A stretch of DNA of 64,000 nucleotides from Kalmanozyma brasiliensis GHG001 (GCF_000497045.1 NW_015961948.1:124001-188000), one strand, 5' to 3'; numbered from the stretch's first letter, positions 30,607-40,866 are shown. A program made the numbers and translations. Notes: generated by a model not told the origin, from the sequence alone.

Positions 30607-32208
30607 ATGGTGATGCCGACATTCAGCTCGTTGCGGCTTAGCTGCTGGACAGCGCTGCTCATCGCAGCCATGTCGATGCAGGTACATGCTCTCGACATGA
30701 CTGTCCAGTCTGTCAACTGCACAGCACTCAACTGGGTGGTCACCCTCTCGCAGAGCGAATGGACCGTTGCGTCCTACGTCAATCTCATCTTCACCACTAC
30801 GACGCAGCCAGCACGCAACTACTCGCTGAGCTACACCGCTTCTCGATTCGGCGACTTTCCCCAACCGGGCACGTACAGCATGGTCACGCCCTTCGGCAAC
30901 ACTGTGCTGAGTGGCAGCTATCGAATGGGTGTCGCGCTGGCCGATCAGCAAGGCGACCTCCTCCCCGCCACCACCTCGTTCATTTCTGCCGCTGTGCAGG
31001 TTTCCGATCTCGATCCGCGCGTGTTCACGTTCGACGCTTGTTCCAGCTCGCTCGGCGCGGTCGTCGCTTCGTCGACTGTAGCATCCTCTTCTTCCACCAG
31101 CAGTGCTTCTGTCGCCACTTCTACGTCGTCGAGGGCTTCGGCCGCTACGACGGCAACCTCGACATCGCAGTCCAGCTCCACCTCTACCGCGTCCGCTGTA
31201 CCCGCTTCATCTGCAGCCCCGGCATCCGTGGCCGCGTCCACTTCGTCTTCGGCAGCGGCAGCAGCTGGCACTCTGTCTTCCTCCTCGACTGCAACCCTCC
31301 CGCAGGGTAACAGCATGAACAAGGGGGCCATCGCCGGCGCCGTCATTGGTGCCCTCCTCCTGCTCGCCGTCCTCTTTGCGCTTCTCCGCTGGTGTCAGTC
31401 GCGCCGACGAACGCGCGAGCTCAGCCGTAGCCAGCACCGTCTGTCTCCGCTGCGACCGCTCGCTCTGTCCGAGAAGGCCGCTGGCGGCCCCACGTCGCCC
31501 ACGGACCCGCACCGCTTCTCGTCCAAGTTCCACGCCTCTGGCGATACGCTCGATGCCGCCACTCTTGGTCGCTACTCTGTCAGCTCCGTACGCAAGTCGG
31601 ACGCCTTCAGCCCGCGCAAGTCGGATGCCTTCTCCACGCGCGCCGCCTCGCGCATGGACAACTACTCGCTGAACAACGTCTACATCCCCTCCTCGGACCA
31701 GGAGCACGAGACAGAGATCCAGGTGGTCAAGGTGCCATTCAACCTGTTCCCCGCACCCCCCGTGCGCGATACGTCCTCCGCATCGCCGCCGCACTCTCCC
31801 TACTCGCCGTATCTCTCGCTCCACCGCACAACGAGCAACCCGGATGCCATCCCCGCCTACCCCTCTGGCCGACCCAGCATGGACACGCGCGCCGCGAAAG
31901 CTTCCGCCCTCACCCTGCCCCTGCCCCTCCAGCTGCCCTCGATCAACACCTCCCCCCTCGCCTCGCCAACCAGGTCCATGCGCCCCTCCCCCTCGACGTC
32001 GACCTTCAGAATCCCTCGCGTCACCGTGCCCACGTACAACGACGCCGAGGACCACCTCCAGCCTCCCGGCCAGGACAGCGTCTCGCGCGCAAACAGCCTC
32101 CGAAGACTCTCGACCAGCGGCGCCACGTTCGTATCGATCGACGAGGATCCGTTTGTCGACGCTGCTCAGGAGCAGCCGGCTAGCCCGAGGGAGAGGACGC
32201 TCGTGTAA
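30607..32208 (+). CDS. Mucin-like single-span cell-surface protein
   Basis: The product has 533 aa. A signal peptide (1 to about 28, ending MQVHA) is followed by an ectodomain of about 120 residues with VNCTALNW and a terminal FDACSSSLG, then a Ser/Thr/Ala stretch at about 155-235 likely to be heavily O-mannosylated. A single span at about 240-262 (IAGAVIGALLLLAVLFALL) ends in a basic CQSRRRTRE stop-transfer. The cytoplasmic tail of about 265 residues is Pro/Ser-rich and carries two RKSDAFS repeats near 338-352. The order (head, mucin stalk, one span, phospho-type tail) is that of wall-stress sensors and surface mucins of fungi (Wsc/Mid2/Msb2-like in layout), but the head domain is not a WSC domain and I cannot place it. 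An immediate ATG at 30607 plus second Met at 3 fits the signal peptide. Confidence 0.75.
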   Translation: MVMPTFSSLRLSCWTALLIAAMSMQVHALDMTVQSVNCTALNWVVTLSQSEWTVASYVNLIFTTTTQPARNYSLSYTASRFGDFPQPGTYSMVTPFGNTVLSGSYRMGVALADQQGDLLPATTSFISAAVQVSDLDPRVFTFDACSSSLGAVVASSTVASSSSTSSASVATSTSSRASAATTATSTSQSSSTSTASAVPASSAAPASVAASTSSSAAAAAGTLSSSSTATLPQGNSMNKGAIAGAVIGALLLLAVLFALLRWCQSRRRTRELSRSQHRLSPLRPLALSEKAAGGPTSPTDPHRFSSKFHASGDTLDAATLGRYSVSSVRKSDAFSPRKSDAFSTRAASRMDNYSLNNVYIPSSDQEHETEIQVVKVPFNLFPAPPVRDTSSASPPHSPYSPYLSLHRTTSNPDAIPAYPSGRPSMDTRAAKASALTLPLPLQLPSINTSPLASPTRSMRPSPSTSTFRIPRVTVPTYNDAEDHLQPPGQDSVSRANSLRRLSTSGATFVSIDEDPFVDAAQEQPASPRERTLV

Positions 32209-32398
32209 AGGGGGCCGCTCTCGCTCCAAACATGTATTCTTGCTGTTCGAAATATGGATGATTGTCTTTTGTCCGATGTACACGAAGTGAAGTGAGTGCA
32301 AGCACGGGCTGGGTGAGGGTGTGCGCATGAGGTGAAGCGTGACTGAGCTGTGCGCGAAGCTCAATGTTGAGTGATGCGGCGAGAACACACAGGTATGG
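32209..32398. other. 3' flank of the surface-protein gene
   Basis: This short non-coding stretch leads into the minisatellite. No element is recognised. Confidence 0.4.
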
Positions 32399-32745
32399 CC
32401 TGCCAAGTTGCAAATGCAGAAGCACTGCGGCTGTCGACACGCGCACGCACTGACAGCCACAATCCACAAGCGCTGTCTGCCAAGTCCCATCTGCAGACCC
32501 GTTGTGATCGTCATCACGCTTTTGTATTGTCTGCCAGATTCAAAACGCAGACACACTGTGACCGTCGGTACGAGCACGCGCTGTCTGTCAGAACTCACAA
32601 GCGCTGTCTGCCAACTCGCAAGTACCCACGCGCTGCCCGCCAACACAGAAACGCACGGCCTGCCAAAACGCAATTGCGGACACGGCGTGTTCGTCAACAC
32701 ACGTACGCAGTGACTGCTCAAACACACTCGCGTGGTCTGCCGAAC
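32399..32745. repeat. Diverged compound minisatellite (ctgcca-phased, 23/54-bp steps)
   Basis: A motif near ctgccaa/ctgtcag recurs at about 32400, 32477, 32531, 32585, 32608, 32637, 32660, 32714 and 32737. The steps are 77, 54, 54, 23, 29, 23, 54 and 23, so the array is built from a 54-bp block and a 23-bp block (54+23=77). Between the anchors, short words such as cgcag, cacgcgctgt and acacac are shared but much diverged. It sits directly downstream of the recombinase relic and downstream of the surface-protein gene. Both strands are open in long stretches, but that is a by-product of the 54-bp period being a multiple of three. Confidence 0.75.
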
Positions 32746-32764
32746 CGTGAACGCGCACTCAATG

Positions 32765-34345
32765 CAATCGACTTTACTAGTGGGAATGCCAACGAGGTCG
32801 AAGAGTTCCATACCGCCCGTGTAGTTGCGGTTGAGAGCGTCGGCCTGAACACCGTGATGCATAAGCTCTCGAGCTACGCCGCTGCCGATCTATAATGAGT
32901 GGAAAGTCCTGTCTCATCCTGTGGAAAGATGCATAGGGCAGGCGGCAGACTTGGTGTAGGTCCTGAGAAGAGCTGACGCTTCGTTGGACTCGAGCACATC
33001 GCCAGCAGAGGTGCGGAACATGGGTTCCTTGCCTACCCTCACGAGTCGATGGGCTTGAGATGCGAGCAGTCAAGACACGAGATCTTTGGTCCGTTGGGAC
33101 CATCGGTATGCAAGGCTCCTCGCTTCATCAGGAGAAGCAGATAGACCACTGTAGGTTCGAGAAGGATGTTGGTTGGGTTCTCGAGGGCTCGCATCCGGAC
33201 CTTGACCTGCATGGTGTCTTGCGGCATTGTTGTAGTTCTTGATGTGCCTGATGAGGAGCTGGAGAGTCCAGCCGCCCGGGGCTGCGGACGTGAAGCTGAC
33301 ATCCTCGTGGCGCATGCCACGCTTGCTCTCGTCCTTTTTGTCGGCTGCAAGGAGAGACCCGGCCCTCAAGCCTGTCATGAAGCAGGTCTGGACAAGTGCC
33401 ATGATTTGCAGCATGCCATCGCTGCGACAACCACCCAGAAGACGCTTGAAGATGTCGTTGAGGATCAGGGAGACCTCGGCCTCGCCATAGGCACCTGACA
33501 CCTTTGTCGACTTTGGGAGATCATACCTGTGAATGAGGTATGCGACGTGGTCGGAGATCTGGTAGTAGATCCCCTCTTTTCCATCGGGCGATGCTCTGAC
33601 GACCCGCTTGTAGCATGCCTCGATGGTGTTGATGTCGCGCTCCTGATCCTGCATGTAGCGCATGATGCCCTGGAGCAGGAAGAGCTTCCAGTTTCGGACC
33701 GTATCCCTGGGAACTCTGGCCACCGGGCTGTCAGGACGGTTGTTGCCCCTGACCTGGAGCACCTCATGGCTGGGGAAGAGCTTGAGGCGCTCTGCCAAGG
33801 CAGGCACGTCATGGTACGCGCGCGGATCCTCTTACGGGTTGTGCGTATGCTTGGTGAGGCCACGAGCCGCAAAGGCGGGAAGCACCTCTCGGACGAAGAG
33901 GCAGAATCGAATGGTCATGTCGAGCCTTTGCACCTGAGCGTAGCGAGGCTCGATGGTACTAGCGTCAGATCTCTTGCGTGTTGCTGCGCCACCATGCCGA
34001 GCCGCACCCTGTGCCTAGTCGAGACGTGGTTCCGCACAAATGCCTCGACTGAGTTGAGATTGGCGATATCGACGGGCATGCCAGGCAGCGGGTTGTTGAG
34101 GAAAAATGCGACGATGCTGCGGGAGCGGAAGCTCCAAGCTCCGGACGATGTCCGTGAAGAACCGAGCCAGACGATCGTGGTAACCCGTCTTGCTAGCGGC
34201 ACGATTCACCTTCTCGCAGCTGACACCAGCGTTCCGTAGATGCGGTTGATCTCGTCGACCAGCCCCTTCTGCACCGGGGTGCCTGTGGACGGGCGCTTGC
34301 GCGCAGAGCTGCTGCCCTTCTGTTGCGGATGGTCCCTAGCCATAG
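32765..34345 (-). pseudogene. Tyrosine recombinase relic (Crypton / DUF3435 captain-like)
   Basis: A coding-like minus-strand tract alternates between two reading frames (about 34343-34206, 34209-34115, 34115-33940, 33940-33225, 33225-33043, 33042-32765), so at least five frameshifts break it. There is a TAA at 33832-33834. A TAG lies at 32890-32892, and one more stop lies just upstream of it. The active-site parts can be placed: Arg of box I in TGLRAGSLL (codon 33364-33366), the hairpin LIRHIKNYNN, EPTVVYLLLLMKRGAL, then HSL-stop-IGSG where the stop holds the place of the Arg of HxxR (His codon 32899-32901), and the likely nucleophile Tyr in ALNRNYTGG (codon 32821-32823). This is the tyrosine recombinase order R...HxxR...Y of Crypton or Starship-captain type enzymes. 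The gene is dead. A candidate N-terminus (MARDHPQQKGSSSARKRP) starts at 34343. No termini or target-site duplication could be defined. Confidence 0.78.
34119..34190. repeat. Internal direct duplication, copy A
   Basis: The segment reading gcgggagcgg ... gagccagacg ... cgtggtaacc is repeated with changes at 34355-34432 (copy B), 236 bp away in the same orientation. Both copies lie at the 5' end of the recombinase relic. Confidence 0.6.
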
Positions 34346-34354
34346 CGGGCCAGA

Positions 34355-34432
34355 GCGGGAGCGGAGCTGCTATCGCCGAAGTCCCGGACGGCGTTGGCAA
34401 AGAGCTGAGCCAGACGAATCGTGGTAATCCGC
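34355..34432. repeat. Internal direct duplication, copy B
   Basis: This is the diverged partner of copy A, sharing agcgggagcgg, cccggacg and gagccagacgaatcgtggta. On the minus strand both encode a recognisable relative of RLAR/QLFANAVRDF, so the duplication predates the decay of at least one copy. Confidence 0.55.
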
Positions 34433-34919
34433 CTCACGCGAAGAGCTGTTGCCCTTGGTAGCCTCTGCTTGCTGATAGCGTGCCTCACTGTCGCTCCGCG
34501 TGCTGCCAATGCCGCAGAAAGCTTTCAGGGCGAACGCCAAACGGGGCCGGGGAGAATCGCTACGGGTCCGTAAGCTGAACACACTGGCCCTGCAAAAAGC
34601 TTTGTGCGCGGGTAGCCCGCGGGATTGTCAAAATTGAGCCCGACTGCTTATGCTCGACCCACAGGCGGCTACACCAGTGTCACACTCGACTCGATGGCGC
34701 CACTCGGGCGCTGCTGGAATTCAGTATTGAGCAAGCTTCACAGCACATCAGACGCAAATGATCGTGAGAAGGTATCTAGATTCTGGCATTGATTGTTATG
34801 GGAAAGCTAAACAGTCAACGTCAGAAGTGGGGGGGCTGTTCGTCTGCCGAACTAGCGCCTGTGGGAACGTGAAAGAGTCGTTTGCGGGCCGTCGTTACAT
34901 TATGCTTTTTGTGATCGGT
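34433..34919. other. Intergenic between the recombinase relic and the protease gene
   Basis: This 490-bp stretch may hold the degraded 5' end of the element and the 3' flank of the aspartic protease gene. Nothing can be assigned. Confidence 0.4.
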
Positions 34920-36116
34920 TCAAGCCTTGTTGGCGAAGCCGACGCGGTTGTTGTCGGTGTCAAAGATGGCGACGACGTTCTGGAGGAACGAGTCACCAGT
35001 GACCCAGGCGTTGAGGCCCAGGTCAGAGCCGGCAACGGACAGGACGCACTGGCCGGAGTTGGTGGTACCGAACGAGGTGGTAGCAGCCGAGAGGGTCTTG
35101 CTGTAGGAGCCGTACTTGAACGTCACCTTGGGCGGCGAGTTGCAGTTGAAGTACGCGTAAAGACTGCCGTCCTGTGTGAACGTTGGAAGGTTGAGCTGCT
35201 TGAAGAGCGTCTTGGCCTGGGAGGTGGGGGCGACGATGATGGTGGTACCCGTGTCAACGATCGAGTCGATGCTCTGAGTGTTGACGGTGGCGGGGACCTG
35301 CCAGAAGCCCTGGTTCGAGTCGATGCCAACGTAAACGGGGGTGCTGGAGTACTTGGCCGAGTTGGTTCCTCCCAGGTAGAGAGACGAGCCAGAGGTGCGA
35401 AGGTCGAACTGGAACTTGCCCGACGAGACGACACCGGCCTGCTTGAGGCTGTAGAAGTAGGGCAGGTAGTTGGAACCGAACGCGGCAAGCTGAGGGAAGG
35501 CCATGCCAGAGATACCCTGGGAGCCCTCGGACGAGTCGATGAACTGCTGGTTCGAGACACCGATGGCGGTGTTGGCAGCGTTGAGACCGCCAATGTGGAC
35601 CGTGTCGGTGTAGATGGTGCCCGAGGCGGTGGTGCCGTCACCGTAAGAGGTGGAGAACTGGTCGCCGTTGGTCTTGGAGGTGGACGACTGCGAGGGCGTG
35701 TAAGCGCCAGGGTTGACGAGCGTGTCGGAAGAGCCAGTGTCAAAGTCGATGGGGAAGCTCTGCGATGGGGTACCGTAGGCCATGGTGCCGGTCCACAGCT
35801 CACCACCTTCCTGGTCGGTGAGGGCGACGGAGCCGGTGGCGCGCTTGGTGAGGTGCTCGGGGAGATCGCGCTTGAGCGAGTGCACCTTGCCCGTGTTCTT
35901 CTCGTAGTTGGCAAAGCTTTTGGCGTACTTGGTGCGAAGGCTGGCCATGTGAGCATCGACCTTGTTCCAGTCGATCTGGCTGGAGCCATCGACGGTGAGC
36001 TTGGCGCGCTTGGAGATATCGATGTTGATGCCGCGCTCCTGCTGCTCGAGGGGAGCGGCGGTGGCAAGGGCCGAGGCGGCGATGAGGCCGGCGACGAAGG
36101 AAAGCTTGAGCTGCAT
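34920..36116 (-). CDS. Pepsin-type aspartic protease, secreted/vacuolar
   Basis: The product has 398 aa. A signal peptide (about 1-21) is followed by a propeptide that ends at dibasic KR (91-92, HLTKR-ATG), a Kex2-type site. Both lobes of an A1 protease are present: the first catalytic motif FDTGSSD with Asp126, the flap Tyr in STSYGDGT (about 156-162), and the second motif VDTGTTIIVAP with Asp288. QGISGMAFPQ and the final AIFDTDNNRVGFANKA match the C-terminal A1 signature. There is no GPI signal. The pattern fits a secreted acid protease; a vacuolar saccharopepsin is less likely, as the usual N-glycosylated vacuolar form and its extra Cys pair are not obvious. A TATA element lies upstream (36255-36260), suggesting a regulated gene. 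Adjacent element relic lies on the 3' side. Confidence 0.92.
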   Translation of the reverse strand: MQLKLSFVAGLIAASALATAAPLEQQERGINIDISKRAKLTVDGSSQIDWNKVDAHMASLRTKYAKSFANYEKNTGKVHSLKRDLPEHLTKRATGSVALTDQEGGELWTGTMAYGTPSQSFPIDFDTGSSDTLVNPGAYTPSQSSTSKTNGDQFSTSYGDGTTASGTIYTDTVHIGGLNAANTAIGVSNQQFIDSSEGSQGISGMAFPQLAAFGSNYLPYFYSLKQAGVVSSGKFQFDLRTSGSSLYLGGTNSAKYSSTPVYVGIDSNQGFWQVPATVNTQSIDSIVDTGTTIIVAPTSQAKTLFKQLNLPTFTQDGSLYAYFNCNSPPKVTFKYGSYSKTLSAATTSFGTTNSGQCVLSVAGSDLGLNAWVTGDSFLQNVVAIFDTDNNRVGFANKA

Positions 36117-36254
36117 GATGAGAGGTATGTGGCGAGAAGAGGTAGTCTAGGTGTGTGAGAGGACGTCTATGGGGGCAACAGCGGAGCTGATGAGAAGAAG
36201 GACGAGGGAATGGTGGGATGAGGAGGGTCGGAGAGGGTCGCAATCTGCGTCGTC

Positions 36255-36260
36255 TTTATA
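36255..36260 (-). promoter_or_regulatory. TATA box of the aspartic protease gene
   Basis: The minus strand reads TATAAA about 140 bp upstream of the ATG at 36116, in the 5' flank. A leader of about 100 nt is plausible. Confidence 0.45.
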
Positions 36261-39057
36261 GACGCCGACCTCGGTGCAATGCTGAGTCTGAGAATAGCAA
36301 GGAGCTCGGGGGAAGACTTGGCATATACACTATAGCGATCACAAGCACACCGAGCGCAAGAATCTCGAAAGCTGCCTTGTCGGAAATCTGGGTCAGTGGT
36401 GAGCCAACAAGTCGAAACGTCTCACTCCCACGCTACGTTGAGCTCAGCTGTAAGGATCGGAAGCCTGTGAACCGAAGGAGATGCCTTCTGCGAAGTCACG
36501 ATTGCAAGGGTCTAAGCGAGGACCTAACGAGAAGAGAGGGGAAGAGACTAAGCAAAGCTCAGGAGCATGCGCAGGCAGGCAGATAGACAGGGTCTGCTGG
36601 AGGGCAGCAAGGCAGGTGCGTTGCAAGCGAGGTGGGTCCAGGCTCGGAAGGGGCTGAAGCGGCAATCGACTGCTCTTGCCGCCGCTGCCGTCGGCGCATC
36701 AGGTTGAGCTTGGAATACGCTGCGCACGTCTGATTGTGCAGGCGGGGATTGCTGTGGAGGAGAGGGTGAGGTCTGCATGAACTGTCGGCGGGTTCAGCGA
36801 TGCTGTCAAGCCGCGGGTGAGGCGAATCATGGCAGGATGAGACACTCGAGCGGAAGGTTCCATCGCTGCTGCAGTGACAGAAAAGAGCGCATTGTCAACG
36901 GACGGCTAGCTGGGCTTCAACTCTGAGCAGGGTAGTGCACTAGTCTGATCGGAGGATGTCAAGCCGCAGGCAAATGCGGTGATTTCGGCGGCAACAGAGT
37001 GAGCGAGTGCCGTCAAACTCTGTTTCTGGACGTTGTCGGAGTTGAATGTGGGTTGACCTTGGACACGATTCGGCTGCTCACGTCACGGCATTGGTAGGCC
37101 GCTCGTTGATAGCGTTTCGGTTGCTCCGCTTGCAGACGTCCGTCCGTCGATGTTCTTTGGGATGGCGCCTCGTGCTCTGATTGGTCCCATTTGAAAGCTG
37201 TCATCTGAATCCGCATCATCAATGCGGGGTGAGTCGATGGCGAGCGATTGATAACCCGGCTCAAGATCCTCCGTGCATGTCTATTCTCCGCTCACCCGCC
37301 CAGCCGCAGGTTGAGACGCTCTCCTCCACCATGCCACGCAGACGATCGTCTCGTTATTCTAGCGTCCCACCCGGAATACGAACCTAGCTCAAGCGAGACG
37401 ACGCTAATGCACCACACTTCTTCGCCCGATACAATGCTGAGTTCTCGGAAGCTGGCCGACCGAACGTGTTGAGCTATCGTGCTCGCTTGGGCGAAGTGCT
37501 GACCAGAACACGCGAGCGTAGGGTTCAAAGGGGCAAACTCGTGGGAAAGGAGGAAAACCCGTACTCGCCGAGGCCAAGCGTGTGAAGCCACCTCGGCTCT
37601 GCCGTCCCCATCGGACTTGACCGTCGGCATTTCCTTCCCGCTTACACTCATCATGATGGATGCTGAGCAGCTGCAATGTTGTGCCGTCCGCAGATCTTCG
37701 CGCTGTGGGCGAATCTGGCAGATTGGAGAGTTCGAGTTTGACTTTGGCTTGAGACACACTCGAGGTCGCGGATCATATGCCGTGATTTCTTCTCAGTGTT
37801 GGTTCAAGGGTCTCGCCAACGCGATTCACTCGCCGTGCGAATGTTTCATATCCCAATCTCAAGAGCCTACATGCTCACATAAGGTCAACTCTGTCGTCAG
37901 CGCAGATGATGCAGGCTTTGCATGAAGCTGTCAAGGCAAGTGCTCATGCCGAAGGCCTGACGGCCAAAGCGCCGGCTGACCCTGACTCGCCGGACAGCCT
38001 TGGTGCTAATCTTGTCGAAATAAGCACAAGCGTGCCACTGTGAGCTTGTAATCTGGCTCGACGGTGCCACGCAAGCATGACCCAATCAGGGGCCGACACT
38101 ATGATAAGCTTGGTCATGTGCAAGAGCTAAAACGAATATCGCCACCGCCCCTGCTGACCTGCTGGTGTGGTTCTGCCGAGCCTCGAGAGCGAGCCACAAA
38201 AAGCGCGCTAAAGCATGCAGAGTGGCAACGCAAGCGAGGTTGTTCTCACCAGCGCGCACCGGACAACCCGAAGGACAGCAACGATTCGCCAAACGCTTGC
38301 AGTAGCTCGATTGGAGCGCAGATCGGTTGCCCACGCTGGATCTCACTGCTCACAATCACCATCTTGCGTGTCTCTCAGTACTCCTTCGACGATTCTGCCA
38401 CGGCTGACGCTTTTTTTGGCGCTGCCAGTCAGGAGACGCATATGCCTAGCAGTGCGAGAACGATGCTGGATCAGACAAGCGTACTCAGTAAAGCACGCAT
38501 CGCTTGCAGTAGACCGATCGTTGGCCCACAGAGGCCAGCGATAGCGAATTTGAAGATGGTTCGAAGCCGTGTTCCGACGTTGTCCATCGCTTAGAACCGA
38601 GTTGGAAACCTCTCAGATAGGCGAGCTGGACCGTGGGCAGCCCGCGGTCCGCTTCACCGGCGGTCAACAGCTTCTGCCTCTCTGCCGATGAGAAGCCTTC
38701 GCTTGTCACCCGCATGCTTCCGACGGGCCTCGCTGCCACCTCTTCACTGTCACCGCGGCTGCACCGAGATCTCTCGAGATGCAACATGGCTTTGAGCCAG
38801 AAGCGAGCGAGCACCCAAGTATCGGCGTGCACCCTTCCGTCTCGCTAGTCGTCATCCCAAGCGACGCACTAGAAGATCTTCATTGCATCTCAATGACCGA
38901 ATTCCGCGGATGCTGCTGACTCTTTGGCATTCGCATTGATCGCTGTGTCTCAGATGTAGTCCGTCATGCACGCTATCTGCCACGTTCAGCAATCAACAGG
39001 TTGCATTGCCGGACGCTTGCCATTCGAGGATACGAGCATGCAGTGGAGAACAGCACA
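36261..39057. other. Intergenic 2.8 kb, no gene supported
   Basis: This is the longest gene-free stretch of the window, between the protease promoter and the RidA stop. Open frames are up to 176 codons but start at GTG/TTG, lack domains and show mixed third-position use. No tRNA, terminal repeat or recombinase fragment was recognised. It may hold non-coding transcripts or decayed sequence that cannot be told by eye. Confidence 0.45.
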
Positions 39058-39582
39058 TTAGAGGTTGGACTTGACCGCGGCGATGCACTCGATCTCGACG
39101 CCGACGTCCTTGGGCAGGCGGGCCACCTCGACGGCCGAGCGAGCCGGCTTGTACGGAGCGAAGCGCTTCTCGTAGATGGCGTTGATCTTTTCAAAGTTGT
39201 TCATGTCCTTCATGAAGATGGTGCACTTGAGGATGTGCGATGGCTCCGAGCCGGCCGCCTTGACCACGGCGAAGAGGTTGTTCATCGCCTGCTCGGTCTG
39301 CTCCTCAATGCCGCCCTCGACGAGCTTCATCTCGGGGGTGAAGGGGATGCAACCTGAGACATAGGCGACGCCGTTGTGCACCACCGCCTGCGAGTAAGGT
39401 GCCACGGCGCCGGGCGCCTCGGTGGTGTGAATGACCTTGTAGGGAGTCGACATGGCGTGTACTGCGGAGGTCGAGAGGGGACGGGCGGTCGTGGCGAACC
39501 TCGAGGTCAGTGTCTGCGCAGCGTATGGCGCTCGTGCTACTGAGATGCCGCGTCGTAGGAGAGCAACGGGTGCACAGGACAT
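39058..39582 (-). CDS. MMF1: RidA/YjgF/YER057c-family enamine deaminase
   Basis: The product has 174 aa: a 43-residue N-terminal extension and a canonical RidA domain of 131 residues starting at MSTPYKVIHTTEAP (Met at 39453). Family marks: APGAVAPYSQAVVHNGVAYVSG, EEQTEQAMNNLFAVVKAAG, KCTIFMKDMNNFEKIN, ARSAVEVARLPKDVGVEIECIA, where the Arg of ARSAVE is the conserved substrate-binding Arg. RidA hydrolyses reactive 2-aminoacrylate-type enamines made by PLP enzymes; in yeast the mitochondrial Mmf1 protects mtDNA and branched-chain amino-acid metabolism. The N-terminal part (MSCAPVALLRRGISVARAPY, then AAQTLTSRFATTARPLST) has five Arg and no acids, a good mitochondrial presequence. Initiation at the second Met would yield a cytosolic Hmf1-like form, so dual targeting is possible. 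Confidence 0.93.
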   Translation of the reverse strand: MSCAPVALLRRGISVARAPYAAQTLTSRFATTARPLSTSAVHAMSTPYKVIHTTEAPGAVAPYSQAVVHNGVAYVSGCIPFTPEMKLVEGGIEEQTEQAMNNLFAVVKAAGSEPSHILKCTIFMKDMNNFEKINAIYEKRFAPYKPARSAVEVARLPKDVGVEIECIAAVKSNL

Positions 39583-40866
39583 GGCCGAGCTGATGCTGAG
39601 TACCCCTGGCAGGAAAAATGCTGCCGGTTGGCTAGGACTCACAGATGAGCGATGAAGGAGATCAAGTGACGTGATAGTATGGACAATAGCGATGAAGCAA
39701 AAAACAAATCGCAGCTTTGACCAGGAAGAACCGGCGCACGGATCAAGCGCTGAATTTAGAGCTCACATTTCTTCTTGAGCACTCCGCTCTCCGCAAATGA
39801 TATTCCTTCATCCGCAGCCCTTCCAACTCCGCCATGCATTCTTCCGCTAGCTCGACATGCAACAAGCGGACATTCTGGGTCGATGCCAGGCCGCACCGAG
39901 ATGAGACGAGTGTCACTAACGGATATCCCGCCGCTTGAACGAACGATCCTCGATAAGAACGCGGGGCATACGGCGCTGAGCAGCGAATCAGGTCTCGTGA
40001 CGATATCTGCGTTCATGACCAACCCTGAAGCCATGTTTCGGAAGCTGGTCAAGCGGACAGCATGGCAATAGCCGAGCAACGCAACGAACCATTAGGCGTT
40101 GACGGCTGAGTCGGGTTTGAAGGCGCTACAGAAGAACGAGGCTGGCAATACAACGAATGCAATACGGATCGACACAACCGGCGGTACCGCGGGATGTGGA
40201 AGGGAGCTAATGGAGCGGAGTATCAATCCGTCTCCATGTTGATCAACGCTAGCTGGTTCGGAATGCGTATCTAGCTGTGGCGTGCTTATCGCTTGACGAC
40301 GCGCGGAAGCTGGTGTTCCGCAACTGTATCTTCGCCTCCAGATGCGCACTAAAGCTGGGGTGCATGCCTCACGTCATCTCTGCTTTGGCTTTGCCGACGT
40401 TCCGGTTTGGACGCTCGACTCCGTTGCTGTCTTATCAAGCTGATGGAAGCGTCGTTATTCTAAGCGAAGGAGACTTCTACTTGATATCGAGAGGACGAAA
40501 ACGTCGGAAGTCGGAAGCTCGTTATCAGCCGCCGCTATTACTGTACAACGCTCGCAAAGACGCTGCAAACCCCAGAGCCGCAGCTTTGCTGAGTACGTCA
40601 TGGAATCATTGCTGTCCAAGGGATATCGTACAAAGGTCTAGGCCGCCGTCGGCGTCGCAGTACGAATCGATCGGGCGTCGAAGGCGTCGATCTCCCAGCC
40701 TTGCTCCGGCGTGCAAGAGCGAAGAAATAGTAGCCAGGGTCCACAGGAACAAGCTCGCGTGTTGGTGTTTGTCTGGACCCTTGAACGGGACGCGTTCCTG
40801 CACCACCGTCCCCACCTCCTGTGCCTTGGTCCCACCTCACATCATCCTCTCGGCGCTGTTCGCACT
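39583..40866. other. Divergent intergenic region 1.3 kb
   Basis: RidA and the SET-domain gene are transcribed away from each other here. The frames in it have no ATG or no support. The SET gene frame stays open back to 40711 but without an ATG before 40867. Confidence 0.5.

Noticed and set aside
31207..32862. 551-codon minus-strand open frame opposite the surface-protein gene
   Set aside because: It is mostly a mirror of the Ser/Thr-rich surface protein and the minisatellite; only its first roughly 35 codons, the recombinase C-terminus, are meaningful and are described with the relic.
34758..36158. 466-codon plus-strand open frame opposite the aspartic protease
   Set aside because: It covers the protease gene exactly in antisense; the protease has catalytic motifs, signal peptide and propeptide, and long antisense frames are expected from C-ending codon bias.
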